Below, one piece after another: positions 11,920 through 24,435 of a stretch of 64,000 nt of DNA (position 1 is its first letter; each line of letters opens with the position of its first letter). The stretch is from positions 12,788,001 through 12,852,000 of the forward strand of contig NC_133526.1 of assembly GCF_048544455.1 (NCBI RefSeq), read 5' to 3'. The notes under the pieces are model-generated. The model searched no databases and was not told where the DNA came from. It saw nothing but the letters and a program-made list of their open reading frames with translations. This DNA comes from Silene latifolia. Its lineage: Eukaryota > Streptophyta > Magnoliopsida > Caryophyllales > Caryophyllaceae. The position numbers and the translations under genes are program-made.

Positions 11920-13494
11920 TACCTTGTTGGGTCTAAGGTGGTGGTTTACTCCGATCACACCGCCTTGAGACAATTGATGGTGAAGAAAGATGCGAAGCCC
12001 CGGCTCTTGCGATGGGTCCTTCTTCTTCAAGAATTTGATTTAGAGATTAAGGATAAGGCCGGTTCGGAAAATGTTGTTGCCGACCACTTATCTAGATTGA
12101 CCGTTGAAGACCATGGGATACAAGACAAGAGTGGACCCATCAATGAGTGGTTGCGGGATGATGGACTCATGGAAGTTACCGCCAAGACCCCTTGGTTTGC
12201 GGATCTTGCAAACTACATTGTGAGTGGTTTCCTACCGGATGAAATGGAACCAAGAGAAAGGCGGAAATTGAGAAATGATGCTAGGAGATACTTTTGGAAT
12301 GATCCCCACTTGTTCCGCAAGTGTGGGGATGGAATGTTCCGGAGATGTGTTTCAAGAGAGGAGGGCTTGGAGATTGTTGACCGAGTTCACAATTCCGCCT
12401 ATGGAGGACACTTGGCCACCTCGAGAACAATTGCCAAGATCCTCCAAGGTGGGTTTTATTGGCCCTCCATGTTCAAAGACATTCACTACTTGGTTAAATC
12501 TTGTGATGCTTGTCAAAGAGTTGGGAACATTGGGAAGAGAAGTGAGATGCCCTTGACTAACATATTGGAGATTGAGCTTTTTAATTGTTGGGGCATAGAC
12601 TTCATGGGACCCTTTCCCAACTCTTGTGGAAATGAATACATCTTGGTTGCGGTGGACTATGTATCCAAATGGATTGAAGCGGTTGCCTCCCCCACCAATG
12701 ATAGCAAGGTTGTAATGAAGCTTTTTAAAGGCATGATTTTTCCAAGGTTCGGAACACCAAGAGTAGTCATAAGTGATGGCGGATCTCATTTCCGCAAAAG
12801 TACCTTCAAAGCTCTACTTGAATCACATGGAGTGCGGCACAAAACCGCACTTGCCTACCACCCTCAAACTAGTGGGCAAGTGGAGGTTTCTAACCGCCAA
12901 ATTAAAGCCATTTCGGAGAAAGTCACCAACAAGAGCCGGAAAGATTGGTCCCAAAAGCTCCCGGATGTCTTATGGGCATTGAGAACCGCCTTCAAGACAC
13001 CACTTGGCACCACCCCGTATAAACTTGTGTACGGAAAAGCTTGCCATTTGCCGGTGGAGTTGGAGCATAAGGCTTGGTGGGCTCTTAAAGAAATGAATTT
13101 TGACTTTGATGCCGCCGGAGAAGTGCGCTTTCTCCAAATGAATGAGCTTGAGGAGTTGAGATTGGAGGCTTATGAGAGCTCCAAAATCTACAAAGACCAA
13201 ACGAAGAAATGGCATGATGCCAAGATCATGAAGAAAGAGGTAAGTGTTGGAGACCTTGTTCTCCTTTTTAACTCCAAAATCAAGGTGTTTCCGGGCAAGC
13301 TCAAATCACGATGGTCCGGACCCTTTAAAGTGATGAAAGTATTTCCTTATGGTGCTTTCGAGCTATGGAGTGAAGAAGGGGGAACTTTTAGGGTCAATGG
13401 TCAAAGAGTCAAGCGATACTATGATGGTGATAACAAGGGTCCTATTGAAGTGCTCTACCTCGGGGAACCCCTCCCCGAGGAGAGGGAAAGTTGA
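11920..13494 (+). pseudogene. pol: Athila pol, part 2: RNase H end and integrase
   Basis: Same frame as part 1 directly after the stop codon; first ATG at 11938. It starts inside RNase H ([14 protein letters not shown]). Integrase follows, with a HHCC zinc region (H-x-H near residue 150, CDACQ near 190 counted from 11938). The catalytic triad is D in GIDFMG (about 221), D in SDGGSHF (about 280) and E in GQVEVSN (about 316), with exactly 35 residues between the second Asp and the Glu. The C-terminal region has a [11 protein letters not shown] motif typical of gypsy integrases. All catalytic residues are present, so without the stop this would read as a functional integrase. Confidence 0.95.
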
Positions 13495-14286
13495 AATTCT
13501 TGATAGCAATTTGGTTTGGTGGAGTTCCTCAAGAACCACCGCTTGTATATATCATGCATTTTAGGTAGAATTTGAGGAATTTTGGATAGAAGCTACTTGT
13601 CGATTTGATTGTTGTCGGTCACGATTGTTGAAGATTTGGGGTTTTTGTTTGATGAACAAGCGTTTAACCATTTATTGGCCTTTATCCGACGTCCCGAGTC
13701 GGGTTTGAAAGTCGAAAACACGGAAAACGAGGCCAATAAATGATGGGAATTGGAATAAGGGGTTTATTGGAGAAAACATGATGAAAGGAGTCCCAGCCGG
13801 ACCGGCGCCGGTCTTCCGGCTCTGACCGGGAAGTCCCTGTAAATTTCAAAGATTTTTGGCGAAAACACAAGGAAGAGTAGTCCCAGCCGGCTGGCCGGCA
13901 GCCGGTCCACCGGCTGGGAATGCGTATAATAGAAGAAATGAACCAAATTGGATTGAAGGGGAGTCCCAGCCGGCAGGCCGGCAGCCGGCCCACCGGCTGG
14001 GAATGCACATATGAAGAAAATGGGGAATGGGTGTCCTCCCAGCCGGGTGACCGGCGGCCGGTCTCCTGACCGGCTGGGAGCACTCTGATCGTATTTTGAA
14101 CTCTATTTCACCCAAAATCCCTCATAATTTTCGACTCCTTCTTCTCTCATCTCTCACTCTTAACCCAACCTCCCCTACCCTCACCTCACCTCAACCCACC
14201 AACCACCACCTTTCCACCACCCTTCCACCACCAACAACCACCTCAACCTCCTTCCTAACCTTTCACCCACCATCAAAATCACAAAC
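13495..14286 (+). other. Athila spacer between integrase and env-position ORF
   Basis: No coding signature. It contains four GC-rich inverted repeats (13790-14080) of the same family as those in the LTR, then a CT/CA-rich leader ending at the ATG at 14287. Possible role: promoter or splice leader for the downstream ORF. Confidence 0.7.
13790..14080. repeat. Four GC-rich hairpin repeats (internal set)
   Basis: Copies at about 13790-13831, 13881-13920, 13963-14002 and 14036-14080, each of the form TCCCAGCCGG ... CCGGCTGGGA with an inner GGCCGGCAGCCGG core. They are spaced about 75-90 bp apart in AT-rich sequence. Each is a perfect or near-perfect inverted repeat. Confidence 0.93.
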
Positions 14287-16026
14287 ATGGCCCCAAAGAA
14301 AAGAGTGAGGAGAGGAGACTTGGCTCTTCAACAGGCGGAGGCGGTAGCGGCGGCGGCGACCGACATGAGCTCCGATCCCGACTTCCCGGACATCCAATTC
14401 GCTTCAATCACAATGAAAGGTAAGTTTGTCTTATTCAAGAAACGCCCTATTGTCCCTACCCGATTTATTGATCGACAATCCATGCGGGAACTAGGATTAG
14501 ATCAAGTTACTCTTGAATTATTTGATGGGGTGGGAATGAAAATGATGTATGGAATTCATGAGCGGACCTATGTCCGTCTTACTTGGGAGTTTTTGAGTTC
14601 CCTCCACCTTGACAAGCATCGCCAAACCCAAAAGGTCGCCTTTTTGCATTTCCGGTTGATGAACAAGGACTACTCCTTGACCCTTGCGACCTTTGCTTCC
14701 CATTTTGGGCTTGACACTAGCCCGCCTCACAAGGCACCCGAGACATTTGACCATGGGGCCTTATGGAAGGCTATTACGGGTTTAGATGATGTTAAGGGGG
14801 TCAAGAGAGCCGCCAACACTGTCCACAATGCGGCTATCCGGGTTTGGCATAGGTTCATGGGGTGGACTGTTTTCGGCCGTGAGGAAAATCACAATTTCCG
14901 AACGGAAGAGTTGGAAATTCTCGGCTCTTTTCTTCGATCCAACCCCACTACTTTCAAAATTGACATTGCCCACCACTTGGCCCTTACATTACAAAGGCTT
15001 AGCAATTCTCCGGCCTCTAATACGGCCGTTGTCGTGGGTGGACTCATCACCCATTTGATGAAGAGGCTCAATCGGAGGGTCAACTTGGGTGGCTTGCGTT
15101 CTATGATTGGTGATACGATGTTTTTCAAAAGCTATATCCACCACAACCTCGGTTGGTTGAAGACCAACCCGAATGATGGCCTAGACTATTGGCAAATTCG
15201 GGTTGATGGAGTTGATCGAAATTCTATCCCTCTTCCCAACCCCGACAAAATGAAAGTAGTGCCTAACCAAGAATATTACTTGCTTGAGATTGAACATCTT
15301 GAAGATCCCTCCATCCCCCAACAAATTAACCCTAATCTTCGTTATTCTCGTGACCGACCCATCATTCCCGCAAGGTCTACCTTGCGGTATGTCACACCAT
15401 CTACCCCTTTTGTCCCCAGGCCTTTCCATCAAGGAGAGGGGTCCTCCAGTCAACAACAACAATCGCCCCCTCTCCACGCCGATCTCATTTCCTTCATGGA
15501 GGAGATGAAAATTAACATGGCAAACGCCGCCGGTGAGCGGCTTGGGCTTCAACAACGACTTGACCGGATTTACTTTGACCATTCTATTGGTCAATTTCCG
15601 GTCTATGATGACTATATGAGGAACCAATACAAGCACCCCTCCAAACTACACCCCTCCTACTATTTATTCCCGGATGGCGGACATCCGGAAGATGGGACCT
15701 TCCGCTACGGAGATATTAACTTGCGGCCCGACTACTTTAGCGCTCCGGTTTTTCCCACCCCGCCTACCACCCAAGGGGAGGGACATGACGCGAGGTGGTT
15801 CGGGGGTGCCCCTTCAATCTTCCAAGAGGGCGGGTCTAGTGGTGCCGGAGGGCACCCGGAGATGTTTGTTGGTATGAGCTCGGCCATGGAGAATATTAGC
15901 TCGGATGTCCACTTGAACACGGACGATTTCATCCGTGAGTCCGAGTTCGGGGCAATTCAAGGTGATGGTAATGATGATGATGGAGATGATGATGGAGACG
16001 GTGATGGTGATTATGATTTTGAGTAG
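14287..16026 (+). CDS. Athila ORF in the env position
   Basis: 579 codons, intact. After a basic start (MAPKKRVRRGD) and Ala-rich stretch, residues ~60-330 resemble the ATHILA ORF-1 family (motifs RSMRELGLDQVTLELF, TYVRLTWEFLSSL, FLHFRLMNKDYSLTL). A Gln/Pro-rich linker follows at about 390-405 and an extremely acidic Asp/Gly C-terminus at about 558-579. I see no N-terminal signal peptide and no convincing membrane helix; the best hydrophobic run, NTAVVVGGLITHLM, is short. An envelope-like role is therefore suggested only by position downstream of integrase. The frame is clean in a recent insertion, which implies selection on active relatives. Confidence 0.85.
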   Translation: MAPKKRVRRGDLALQQAEAVAAAATDMSSDPDFPDIQFASITMKGKFVLFKKRPIVPTRFIDRQSMRELGLDQVTLELFDGVGMKMMYGIHERTYVRLTWEFLSSLHLDKHRQTQKVAFLHFRLMNKDYSLTLATFASHFGLDTSPPHKAPETFDHGALWKAITGLDDVKGVKRAANTVHNAAIRVWHRFMGWTVFGREENHNFRTEELEILGSFLRSNPTTFKIDIAHHLALTLQRLSNSPASNTAVVVGGLITHLMKRLNRRVNLGGLRSMIGDTMFFKSYIHHNLGWLKTNPNDGLDYWQIRVDGVDRNSIPLPNPDKMKVVPNQEYYLLEIEHLEDPSIPQQINPNLRYSRDRPIIPARSTLRYVTPSTPFVPRPFHQGEGSSSQQQQSPPLHADLISFMEEMKINMANAAGERLGLQQRLDRIYFDHSIGQFPVYDDYMRNQYKHPSKLHPSYYLFPDGGHPEDGTFRYGDINLRPDYFSAPVFPTPPTTQGEGHDARWFGGAPSIFQEGGSSGAGGHPEMFVGMSSAMENISSDVHLNTDDFIRESEFGAIQGDGNDDDGDDDGDGDGDYDFE

Positions 16027-16135
16027 AGCCTAGTAATGAGGGCTCCACTTCTTCTTCCCTTTTCAATCCAAAGCCGTCGGTATGCTCCCCTTAATCAATC
16101 CAAATGACAAGTATGATCTCTCCCTTTTATCCAAA
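16027..16135 (+). other. Athila 3' region before the Helitron
   Basis: Short noncoding stretch after the ORF stop, ending at the A of the Helitron target dinucleotide. Confidence 0.6.
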
Positions 16136-19100
16136 CTAGTTTTAATGCCCGTGCAAAAGCACGGGCCCGTAGAAAGAATTGCTTTTTAAAATTTGACTAT
16201 TGATTATAGTGTGAATCATTGTATATTTTTTCTTGTTTTATTTATTAAATAAGTTTTATATTGGTCCCTCCATTTTGGTTAATACGGAGTAATAACATAA
16301 TTTGAAGTTTTTTGACAATATTTTTTTCACATATTCTGCAGTGCTTGCTTTATTACTCTAAATTATGCTACTTCTCAACTTATTGCATTAGAAGATGGAG
16401 AACCTCGATATAATGAAGTTTTTATTAGAGAATTTAATGGTTGGATTGGGATAGGATAACAAAGAGGCATAATAGTTAGATGATCAAGGGGATTTCAAAG
16501 TGTACTTTTACAATGTATGCCCGCGTGTTTAATTTATGAATTTAAATTGCCACTTAAATCGTAGTACAAATAGATATAAGACTCGCTATAAGAGTAGAAG
16601 GAGATCATTGCTTAGTAGCTCAAAACATTACCATTTTTGTCCATAGGTATAAAGAAACAAAAACAAAAAATATGAGTAATTGTGTTTTTATCCTCACAAT
16701 AAATAAGACCCGTTTTTATCTACACAAAATACTGTAAGGTCTTAAGGTGAGTCACTCACCCTCAGATTTTTCTACACTATAACTTCAGACGCTTCTTCAT
16801 ACCTGGTTAATCTTAGTCTTACACATATACTTTAAGTAAATGAAGAGAGATAAAAAAAAAAGTAGAGTAAATGCATATCTTAATTCTTGTGCATATAGAC
16901 AAAACGTCATATAATCAAAATTGGAGGGAGTAATAAGTATCTAAAAAATGAAAAGACTCAGAAAATGAGAACACATTTTTCAATCAAAAATGGAGGGAGT
17001 ATTTTTACGACAACAAAATTAATAATATGATTCGTAATTGTTATCAAATTACTTATCCATTAAAATTAAAAGTAGAATAACTGCTTATAGAATCATATGG
17101 AGATGAATCAAAATTCACAATGCTCCAAATAATAATGGTTGTCCATTTTAATTTTTTTTGAATGTCTACAAGATGATGTATGAGTAATTAGTAATGTTTA
17201 TGTTTAATAATGTTCATAATATTTAATTTAAATGATTTATTTGTTTTGTGTTTTGTATGTTTATAGGAAAATAAAGAACTCAGTTTTTCTTAGGCTAATT
17301 TTACTTACCAATACATAAAAATTGCTACCTCATTAATGATACAATAAACCTTGTAATTAAGAATCTGAACACAAATGTGAGGGATAATGGTCGTTTTAAT
17401 TGAAAAATGAAATCGAATTCAACATTCTTATTCAATCAACCTTAGCAAAAGTTGCCATCTATTAATCGTTGACAAAATAACAAAACCAAAGTCACTAAAC
17501 AAAAGGAGGGCCAAATGGATTGACGATGACAATACTCGGGATATGCAGAAGGTATATAACATTTTATTTTATTTTTGGGTAGAAATTAAAGTCCACTTAC
17601 AATAAAAACGGACTATCTTAACAAACAACATGTAAACTTGTCATATGTCTTATCATCATGTATCTCATATCTGCAAAATCATAAAAACTCCATAAGAGAC
17701 ATGTAAATGAATAATTATTTCTTAAACAATAGAATGCCAAAATATCAAAAATGTTACATTTTATTTGCTTTTGGGTAGAAAAGTCCACATACTATATAAA
17801 TGGACTCTCTAAACAAACATCCTGTAAACTCGTCGTTTGTCTTATCATCATGTATCTCATATCTGCAAAGTCATAAAAACTTCATAAGAGACATGTAAAT
17901 GAATAATTATTTCTTAAACAATAGAATGCCAAAATATCAAAAATGTTACATTTTATTTGCTTTTGGGTAGAAAAGTCCACATACTATATAAATGGACTCT
18001 CTAAACAAACATCGTGTAAACTCGTCGTTTGTCTTATCATCATGTATCTCATATCTGCAAAGTCATAAAAACTTCATAAGAGACATGTAAATGAATAATT
18101 ATTTATTTAACAATAGAATGCCAAAATATCAAAAGTCAAAGCATTTTTATTGATAAACGTATATTCATCGACCTAAATTAACATATAATAATGCATAGCT
18201 TATTCAAAACAAAAAAAATATAAATACATCTAAGTTGCTATAAAATAGATAGATCAATAATCAAGAAAAATATTAGCAACATCTATGGGAGTTAGTGGAA
18301 AAAATTAGGAAAAATTCATACTTTATAATAAACACATATGAATATCTCTTCCTATTCCCTTAATAGTGAAAAATAAAATGAGTAAATTAAAGTGTCTTAA
18401 TGGGGTTAATTATATCAAATTATTAATGACATTATTTATATGGTTCATGACTCTAAGCTTTTCACTATGTTGATATTCCATTAGTCTTAATGTTGGAATT
18501 GATGATGATATACACAATTAATTTAAGAATAATGATGATATACTTTAATTTTCTTTAACTTATATGTTACAAAATATATAATGATACTTTTGTAAAGAAT
18601 TTTAGTAAATTTAATATTTATGTGAAAGGGTTAGTGTATTAGTTCTACATGGTTGTGAAGTGACATCATACATAGCTAAAAAAAATGAAAAATCTCATAA
18701 ATTAAGTACCCAATATGCTTTCTAATTTTTTTTTTTTTTTTTTTTTTTTGAAAGAAGTCTTTTAATATTATTGTATAAAGGATAAAAGAATCAAGGGATC
18801 AAATTGTACGTGTAATGGTGAGATAATCAATACTACAAATTAAGATATTATGAAAATGCCACATGAAATAACATTTAATGGTTATGAAAATAGAAAATCT
18901 CATTAATTAAACACTCAACATGTCGTCCAATTTTTTATTTTGAAGGAATTTTTTAATATTATTGTATATGAAAATGTCAGATGCAATAAAATTCAATGTT
19001 TTTAAGTAGTCTTTTAACTATATTGTATAGGTTTAATCATGATTTTATGATTTCAAAAAAAATATTAATAAACCTTATAGAGAGTTTTAACAAAATAACT

Positions 19101-19383
19101 CTAAAATAACCTTAATATTAACCAATATAAATTAATAGAATTTAACTATGATAATCCTATATGACAAAAAATTTAATGTGTTAAGTTGCTTTTTAACTAT
19201 ATAGTATAGATAGATAAATAAATTTAGTACGGAGTAGTAGACTAAAATGTGTAGGAATTAATGTGTGAGTTGTGATGTGTATTTTAATTTAATGCTAAAG
19301 CCATGTGGATTTTAATTTAATACTAATGCCATGTGTATTTTAATTTAATGCTTTTATCTAACCTTTTAATTAAATTGTATAGA
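16136..19383 (-). mobile_element. Non-autonomous Helitron inside the Athila 3' region
   Basis: Read on the minus strand, the 3' end is a hairpin (GCCCGTGCTTTTGCACGGGC) followed by ATTAAAACTAG and then T, which fits the Helitron hairpin plus CTRR-T rule. The 5' end reads TCTATACAATTTAATT after A at 19384, so insertion was between A and T. The interior is AT-rich, noncoding and holds a 192-bp tandem repeat. The 5' end could instead be an internal copy near 19211, because similar motifs recur. Confidence 0.75.
17553..18130. repeat. 192-bp tandem repeat, three units
   Basis: Units begin near 17553, 17751 and 17943 with 'atgttacattttatttgc' and share 'gtcttatcatcatgtatc'. The second and third are almost identical and the first is diverged. 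It lies within the Helitron, which often contains minisatellites. Confidence 0.9.
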
Positions 19384-19660
19384 TTTCTCATTCATATTTA
19401 AATTTTTCGCATGCATTTAGTTGATAAAGCATTTAGTTTCATCATATAGGATTGCATTAGATTTCAATTTTGTAATATATTGTCACATTTAGTAATTGCA
19501 TTCACTTAGCATAATTTGCATTGTCATTTCAATTTTGCATATAGAATAGAGCATGCATTGCATTTTCAAAAATAAAAACCAACTAAAAATTGAAAAATGA
19601 CCAAAAAAACCAAAAACATGTTAATTTATTTCACTAATATGCCCTCCCATGTTTATAAAT

Positions 19661-19974
19661 AAGTGTGGGGAGGGCCTAAAAAAAAAAAACAAAAATATGT
19701 CTTTTAATTTGTACTCCCTCCACACATTTATTTCCATTTGGAAGTAATGTAATTAAATAAGTGTGGGGAGGGAGTTTTCATCTTCAAAAAAAAAAAAAAA
19801 AAAAAAAAAACCCAAAAATACGTCTTTTAAATTTTTAAAACCCAAAAATCACAAAAATATGTTATTTTGCTTTTGAAAAATCAAAAAAATCAAAAATTTG
19901 CTCCTTCATTTTTCTTATTCTCTCCCTATGCTTTTGTCCATTGAGGACAATGTACATTTCAAGTGTGGGGAGGG
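19661..19974 (+). repeat. Three extra polypurine-tract-like motifs
   Basis: 'aagtgtggggaggg' occurs at 19661-19674, 19759-19773 and 19961-19974. It is nearly the same as the terminal polypurine tract at 22355 (agtgtggggagg). Confidence 0.9.
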
Positions 19975-21077
19975 AAATATCCACTCTTGTGAATATTTGT
20001 TTATAATTGTAAATGTTTATAAATTAGAGAAAATGCCTAAAAATTGAAAAAAATTGAAAAATTTCTGAAAAATTCAAAAAAAAATTGCATTGTATATATA
20101 TGTTTTGTCTAACCATTGGCATGGCACATTGACCACTTGAGGCAAAAAGGAGCTAGAAGACCGCTTGGTATAATCCCTCCTATCTCTTGCTCCTTTTACT
20201 AATCTTTCTTTTTGGTATCTTGGATATTTTGAAGGAGAATGAGAATTTTGTTGCTTTGGGTGTCTCCTTTGGAGACCGTTTGGAATTTTGGTGTTGATGT
20301 GCTGCTAGGTTTAGCCAATTTGTTGCATGTTTCATTTCGTGTTTGTTTGAATTTCCGCATGCACTTGTTCACATGTAAATACTTGTTGCATTTCTTTCTT
20401 TTGCATTGAGTTTGTAAATAAGTTTTTAAGAAAGAACATGGTCAAAGGAAGGGAACCAAGTACCCCCATGATGAACTAATATGCCCAAAACGTGCCTTTC
20501 CCCTCCTCGTGACTCGCACCCGTGGCCTCTTAGTTAGCCGAGGAAGGGGGAGCTTGACCAATGAGTCTAGACCGAACTTGTGAGACCTTGGGCCGTAGGC
20601 TAGACCTTTGGCTCAACTTAACTACTCAAAGGTAAGGGTAGAGCCTCCTAGGGCGGGTACATTCATACCCTGCCCTCATCTAGGTTTGAGAGTAGGTCTC
20701 CTCGCGAGGCGTGTCACATCTTTACGCATAAGTGTGTCGCATCGTCCTTAGATCATGAAATTGCATTACATTTTTGTACATATGATATGAAGCAAAAAAA
20801 ATCAGTTTATATGAACCTCACAATAGCCAAATAGCCTTGTTTTATTCCCTACATTATCTCCCTTTTTGATTCACCCCCTTTTGAGCCTTAGCCTTTTCAT
20901 TGGCAAACCCACTAAATTAACTACATTCCATAAACACCTTTCCTTAATCAAGAATTGGTCGGTTTGGTAGTTGTGTTGTAGGAGGTGATTTGGGGCATAG
21001 TGATGGATAGTTCACATATCCGTTTGGGTCGGAACTTGGTATGAATTTGGCATCATATATAAATAAGAGGTTTTGAA

Positions 21078-21186
<109 letters not shown>

Positions 21187-22354
21187 TGAAAAAGTCATGA
21201 AAAATCAAAAGAAAAATGAGTTATGTTGTATATATTTGTTTGTTGTCAAGAAAAAGAAAAAGGCGAGCAACACCCCTACTCATCATTTAAAGGGGTAGAA
21301 AAAGCCGTTGCTAAATAAAAAAAGGGGCAAATTGATGTTTTTCCAAAAATGAGTCGGGTCTACACATTTTTTTGCATGGCTTGGGAAACCGAGTCGTTGT
21401 TACGGTGTAGACGTTACCATTTGTTGAAATAAAAGAAGTTTTATCAAATTTTTCCTACTTGAGTTGGGTTTATGCAATTTTTGCATAGTTTTGGTCATCA
21501 TTGCTATGTTAGGGCATAGACGTGTCTCATGTGTTGCAATAAGAGATGGGATGTGATGTGTCGACGATTCTTGATTTGAACCCCACATGTCCAAACGGTG
21601 CTTGCACCAATCCCGTTTCGACCTCCTCCTTAGCCCCGTTTTAACCCATGCTTCATGTTTTGTGCATTTTTCCCATTATTTGCATTTCATTGGACATAGG
21701 ACGGTGTTACACATTAGATTGCGGGCACGTTTTCGCTAGTCGAGTTAGTTGAGTGATTTTGGTTACTTTTTGTCACAAAAATCACCTTGTTCTTTCATTG
21801 AGTGACGAGCGAAAACCGTGAGGATGTCGTTGCCTTGGTCCCCTTAGTCATGGGTCCTTTGGTCGAATCTTGTGTCGGCCTTGTAATTCTCGGCGGACTT
21901 GCCCTTTCTTCCCTTTCCCCGCTCTTGAATTTGTTTCTTGAGCATTGGTCACACAAGGGTTGCTTTTGTCACATTTAGGGGGTTGGCACCTCAATTGGCA
22001 CTTCTGAGACGGTACTCCCGACCGAGACCATGTTTTGTTGTTTGAAAAACCCGACCACTTAGATGAGGAAAGTGGATCATTTTTGTTAGATGCATTCTAT
22101 TTGTTGTTTACGTGCTTTCATGATGAATGTGTCGAAATTTTTGTAGCAAGACCCAACTTGCCTCGCAATAGGGCACTCTCCCCTCATGAGTGTCAAATTG
22201 TGAGTTGAAGGGGCGTTGAGTGCGCTAATACTCATTCGGCTTAAGTAGTAGTTTAGTTGAGTGATGCTTATATCGTTCATCTACTCTCCATATCTATCCT
22301 TATATTGCTTTGTACATTTGGTTTTGGGACTTACTCGGGGACGAGTAAGGTTCA

Positions 22355-22368
22355 AGTGTGGGGAGGTT
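22355..22368 (+). other. Athila polypurine tract
   Basis: 'agtgtggggaggtt' lies directly against the 3' LTR start and primes plus-strand DNA synthesis in this family. Confidence 0.9.
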
Positions 22369-24001
22369 TGATATAGGACCATTTTGCACTCTTTTTCCCT
22401 CTATTTTCATGCATATTCGACCCCATTTAAGGCGGTTTTGTACCCCCTTTACTCTCGTTTCTAGTCCCGATTCCCTTTACTATGACACTTTGGCCCCCTT
22501 GCAGAAATTGAGGCGGGAACGGGCGAAACGAAGCTAGAAAGACGGGATTTCTAAGCTTTGCATGAAAGATGAAGGGAATTATGCTGAGGAGTACCCTCAG
22601 CCGGTAGGCCGGCAGCCGGCTAGCCGGCTGGGAGTACATCTACAAGGAAATGAAGGAAGAATTGTGAAGAAGCATCCCCAGCCGGTGGCCCGGCGGCCGG
22701 CTGGCCGGCTGGGAGGACATATGAGCTTAGGAAATGCAAAGAAGTGAAGAAGGTTACAGGAATCTCCCAGCCGGTCAAACGACCGGCGGCCGGCTAGCCG
22801 GCTGGGAGTTCCTCCAAATGCCAAAAGCCAAGATTGAAGTCAAGGGTGCCCCAGCCGGTCAGTGACCGGCGGCCGGTTGACCGGCCGTGCACACCTGATG
22901 ACTCCAAAACTCGTTCAAAATTCCAGAGATCTCCCAGCCGGCCAAAGCACCGGCGGCCGGTTGACCGGCCGGGAGTACGTATACGTGTTTCAAAGCCCAT
23001 TTCCAATTTCTGTCCTAATCCGGGTGGAACCTATAAATACCCTCTCTTAAACCCTTTTGTACACATAACCCTAGATCTGAAAAACATTCCATATTATTGT
23101 AATACCTTCTTAATCAAGCACTAATCTTTCAATAATTATTATTAATATTTAGCAAGAATTAGTTAGTTCTAGTAATAGTCAATTGTTTACACTTGTTTGT
23201 TGAAGTTTGTATTGGGGATTTTGAAGGGTTTTCCTTCTTATTAATCAATCAAGCCTTCATCTTTCCTTTTGTTGGTATAATTTATTTCCTTTCTTTTACT
23301 TGTTTATCATTTGTTTACATTTTCCTTGTCCTTTGATATTGCTATAACATTCATCATGTCTCCTCCTTGTGTTGTTTGCTTTTCTTCTCTATTTAGCATA
23401 ATTTCCCTTAACATGAGTGAGTATATTCCCTCTAGGGTTTAGGGTGATTCTTTATGGAATTTAGGGGCATGATTCTTTGAATATTTTGGTCTTTGGTGAA
23501 ATTGTTTAACTTTCCTATTCATTGCACTCAAGGTGTTTGTTGATTTGCTCAAGTGAAAGCTTTTGCCTTTCTTCCTTTATTGCTTAATTCTCCTTTGGAA
23601 TGAAAGTTTTTTGGGGGTCTTGATGTGTGTCTAGGAGGGGTGTGAGACTTAATGAAAATTAGTAGCCACCTTTAAGATAGCCAAGACATTGGTCCTTCAT
23701 CTTAGGTTAATCTCTCACCATTGACCCTTTTTGATCTTCATGTTTGCCCCTAAACCATATTGATGACCCCGAAGGCCCTAGCTTTTAATTAACCGTATTC
23801 ATTATCATCAACTTGTTTGTCTTTTGCTCTAGTGATTATAACCAAAACCCTTTCTTTTAAATTTTGATTAAACTTGACTCCTAATTGAACTTCGTAGCAA
23901 CCCCCACCATCCTTGAGTTCGACCCCGACTAAATACTACGCTTTTTCGGGTTTTATAAATAGTTTTGGTATAGGAAGTAGACGACAAATTTCCTACTATC
24001 A
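22369..24001 (+). repeat. 3' LTR of Athila element
   Basis: 1633 bp, TGATATAGG ... CTATCA, followed by the duplication ACAAC and then the resumed Tat-like gag. A TATA-type box lies at about 23030. Confidence 0.97.
22594..22974. repeat. Five GC-rich hairpin repeats in Athila LTR
   Basis: Copies at about 22594-22633, 22676-22713, 22764-22807, 22849-22888 and 22931-22974. Each is an inverted repeat of CCCAGCCGG ... CCGGCTGGG type with an inner GCCGG/CCGGC core. They lie upstream of the TATA-type box, within U3. Confidence 0.93.
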
Positions 24002-24433
24002 ACAACCCGGATGAAAGACGCCGTGACAACAACGGGTCACGGTCCGATGAAAGACGCCGTGAGAATAATAGGTCACGGTCGGACAGATCCGCCCGGAAAC
24101 AGGACTCGGCGGGCGCCGGGTGGAGTTCAGGAACGTACCACCAGAGGCGGTATAGTGATAAAACCCCTCTCGTCGTATCGGCCCGCCGAGGTCTTCGCCC
24201 GAGCAAAACGAGGGCCGAAGTGGGAGAGACCCCCAAGCCAAAAAGTGACGGTGACACGAGCCGATCTTGTGAGTACCACGCCACACACACCGCCATCTAA
24301 CCAACGATCATCGGCATCCAAGAATGCCATTGAAGAGCTGATCCGGAAGGGGAGCCTCGGCAAGTACGTTGCCAAAAGCCAAAAGACCGACGCCGAAGCG
24401 ATTCGGGTAAGAAATCCGTCTTTGAACGGATAG
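24002..24433 (+). pseudogene. gag: gag of Tat-like element, 3' part
   Basis: Continues the frame broken at 5625. A repeated basic segment (MKDAV..GHG-like in one frame, DERRRDNN-like in another) is followed by sequence with KNAIEELIRKGSLGKYVAK, a motif that in Tat gags follows the zinc-binding region. The frame changes around 24260-24300, near a CEYH motif, so the zinc region is disrupted by small indels. It ends at TAG 24431-24433. Confidence 0.8.
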
Positions 24434-24435
24434 GA

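Noticed and set aside
13682-14115. Pro/Ala/Gly/Arg-rich minus-strand frames, also at 22427-23006
   Set aside because: Produced by the GC-rich hairpin repeats; frames switch from hairpin to hairpin and do not continue.
16262-17001. Stowaway-type MITE with ccctccattt / aaatggaggg ends
   Set aside because: The inverted motifs are short and several occur at uneven spacing with no clear TA duplication, so boundaries cannot be supported.
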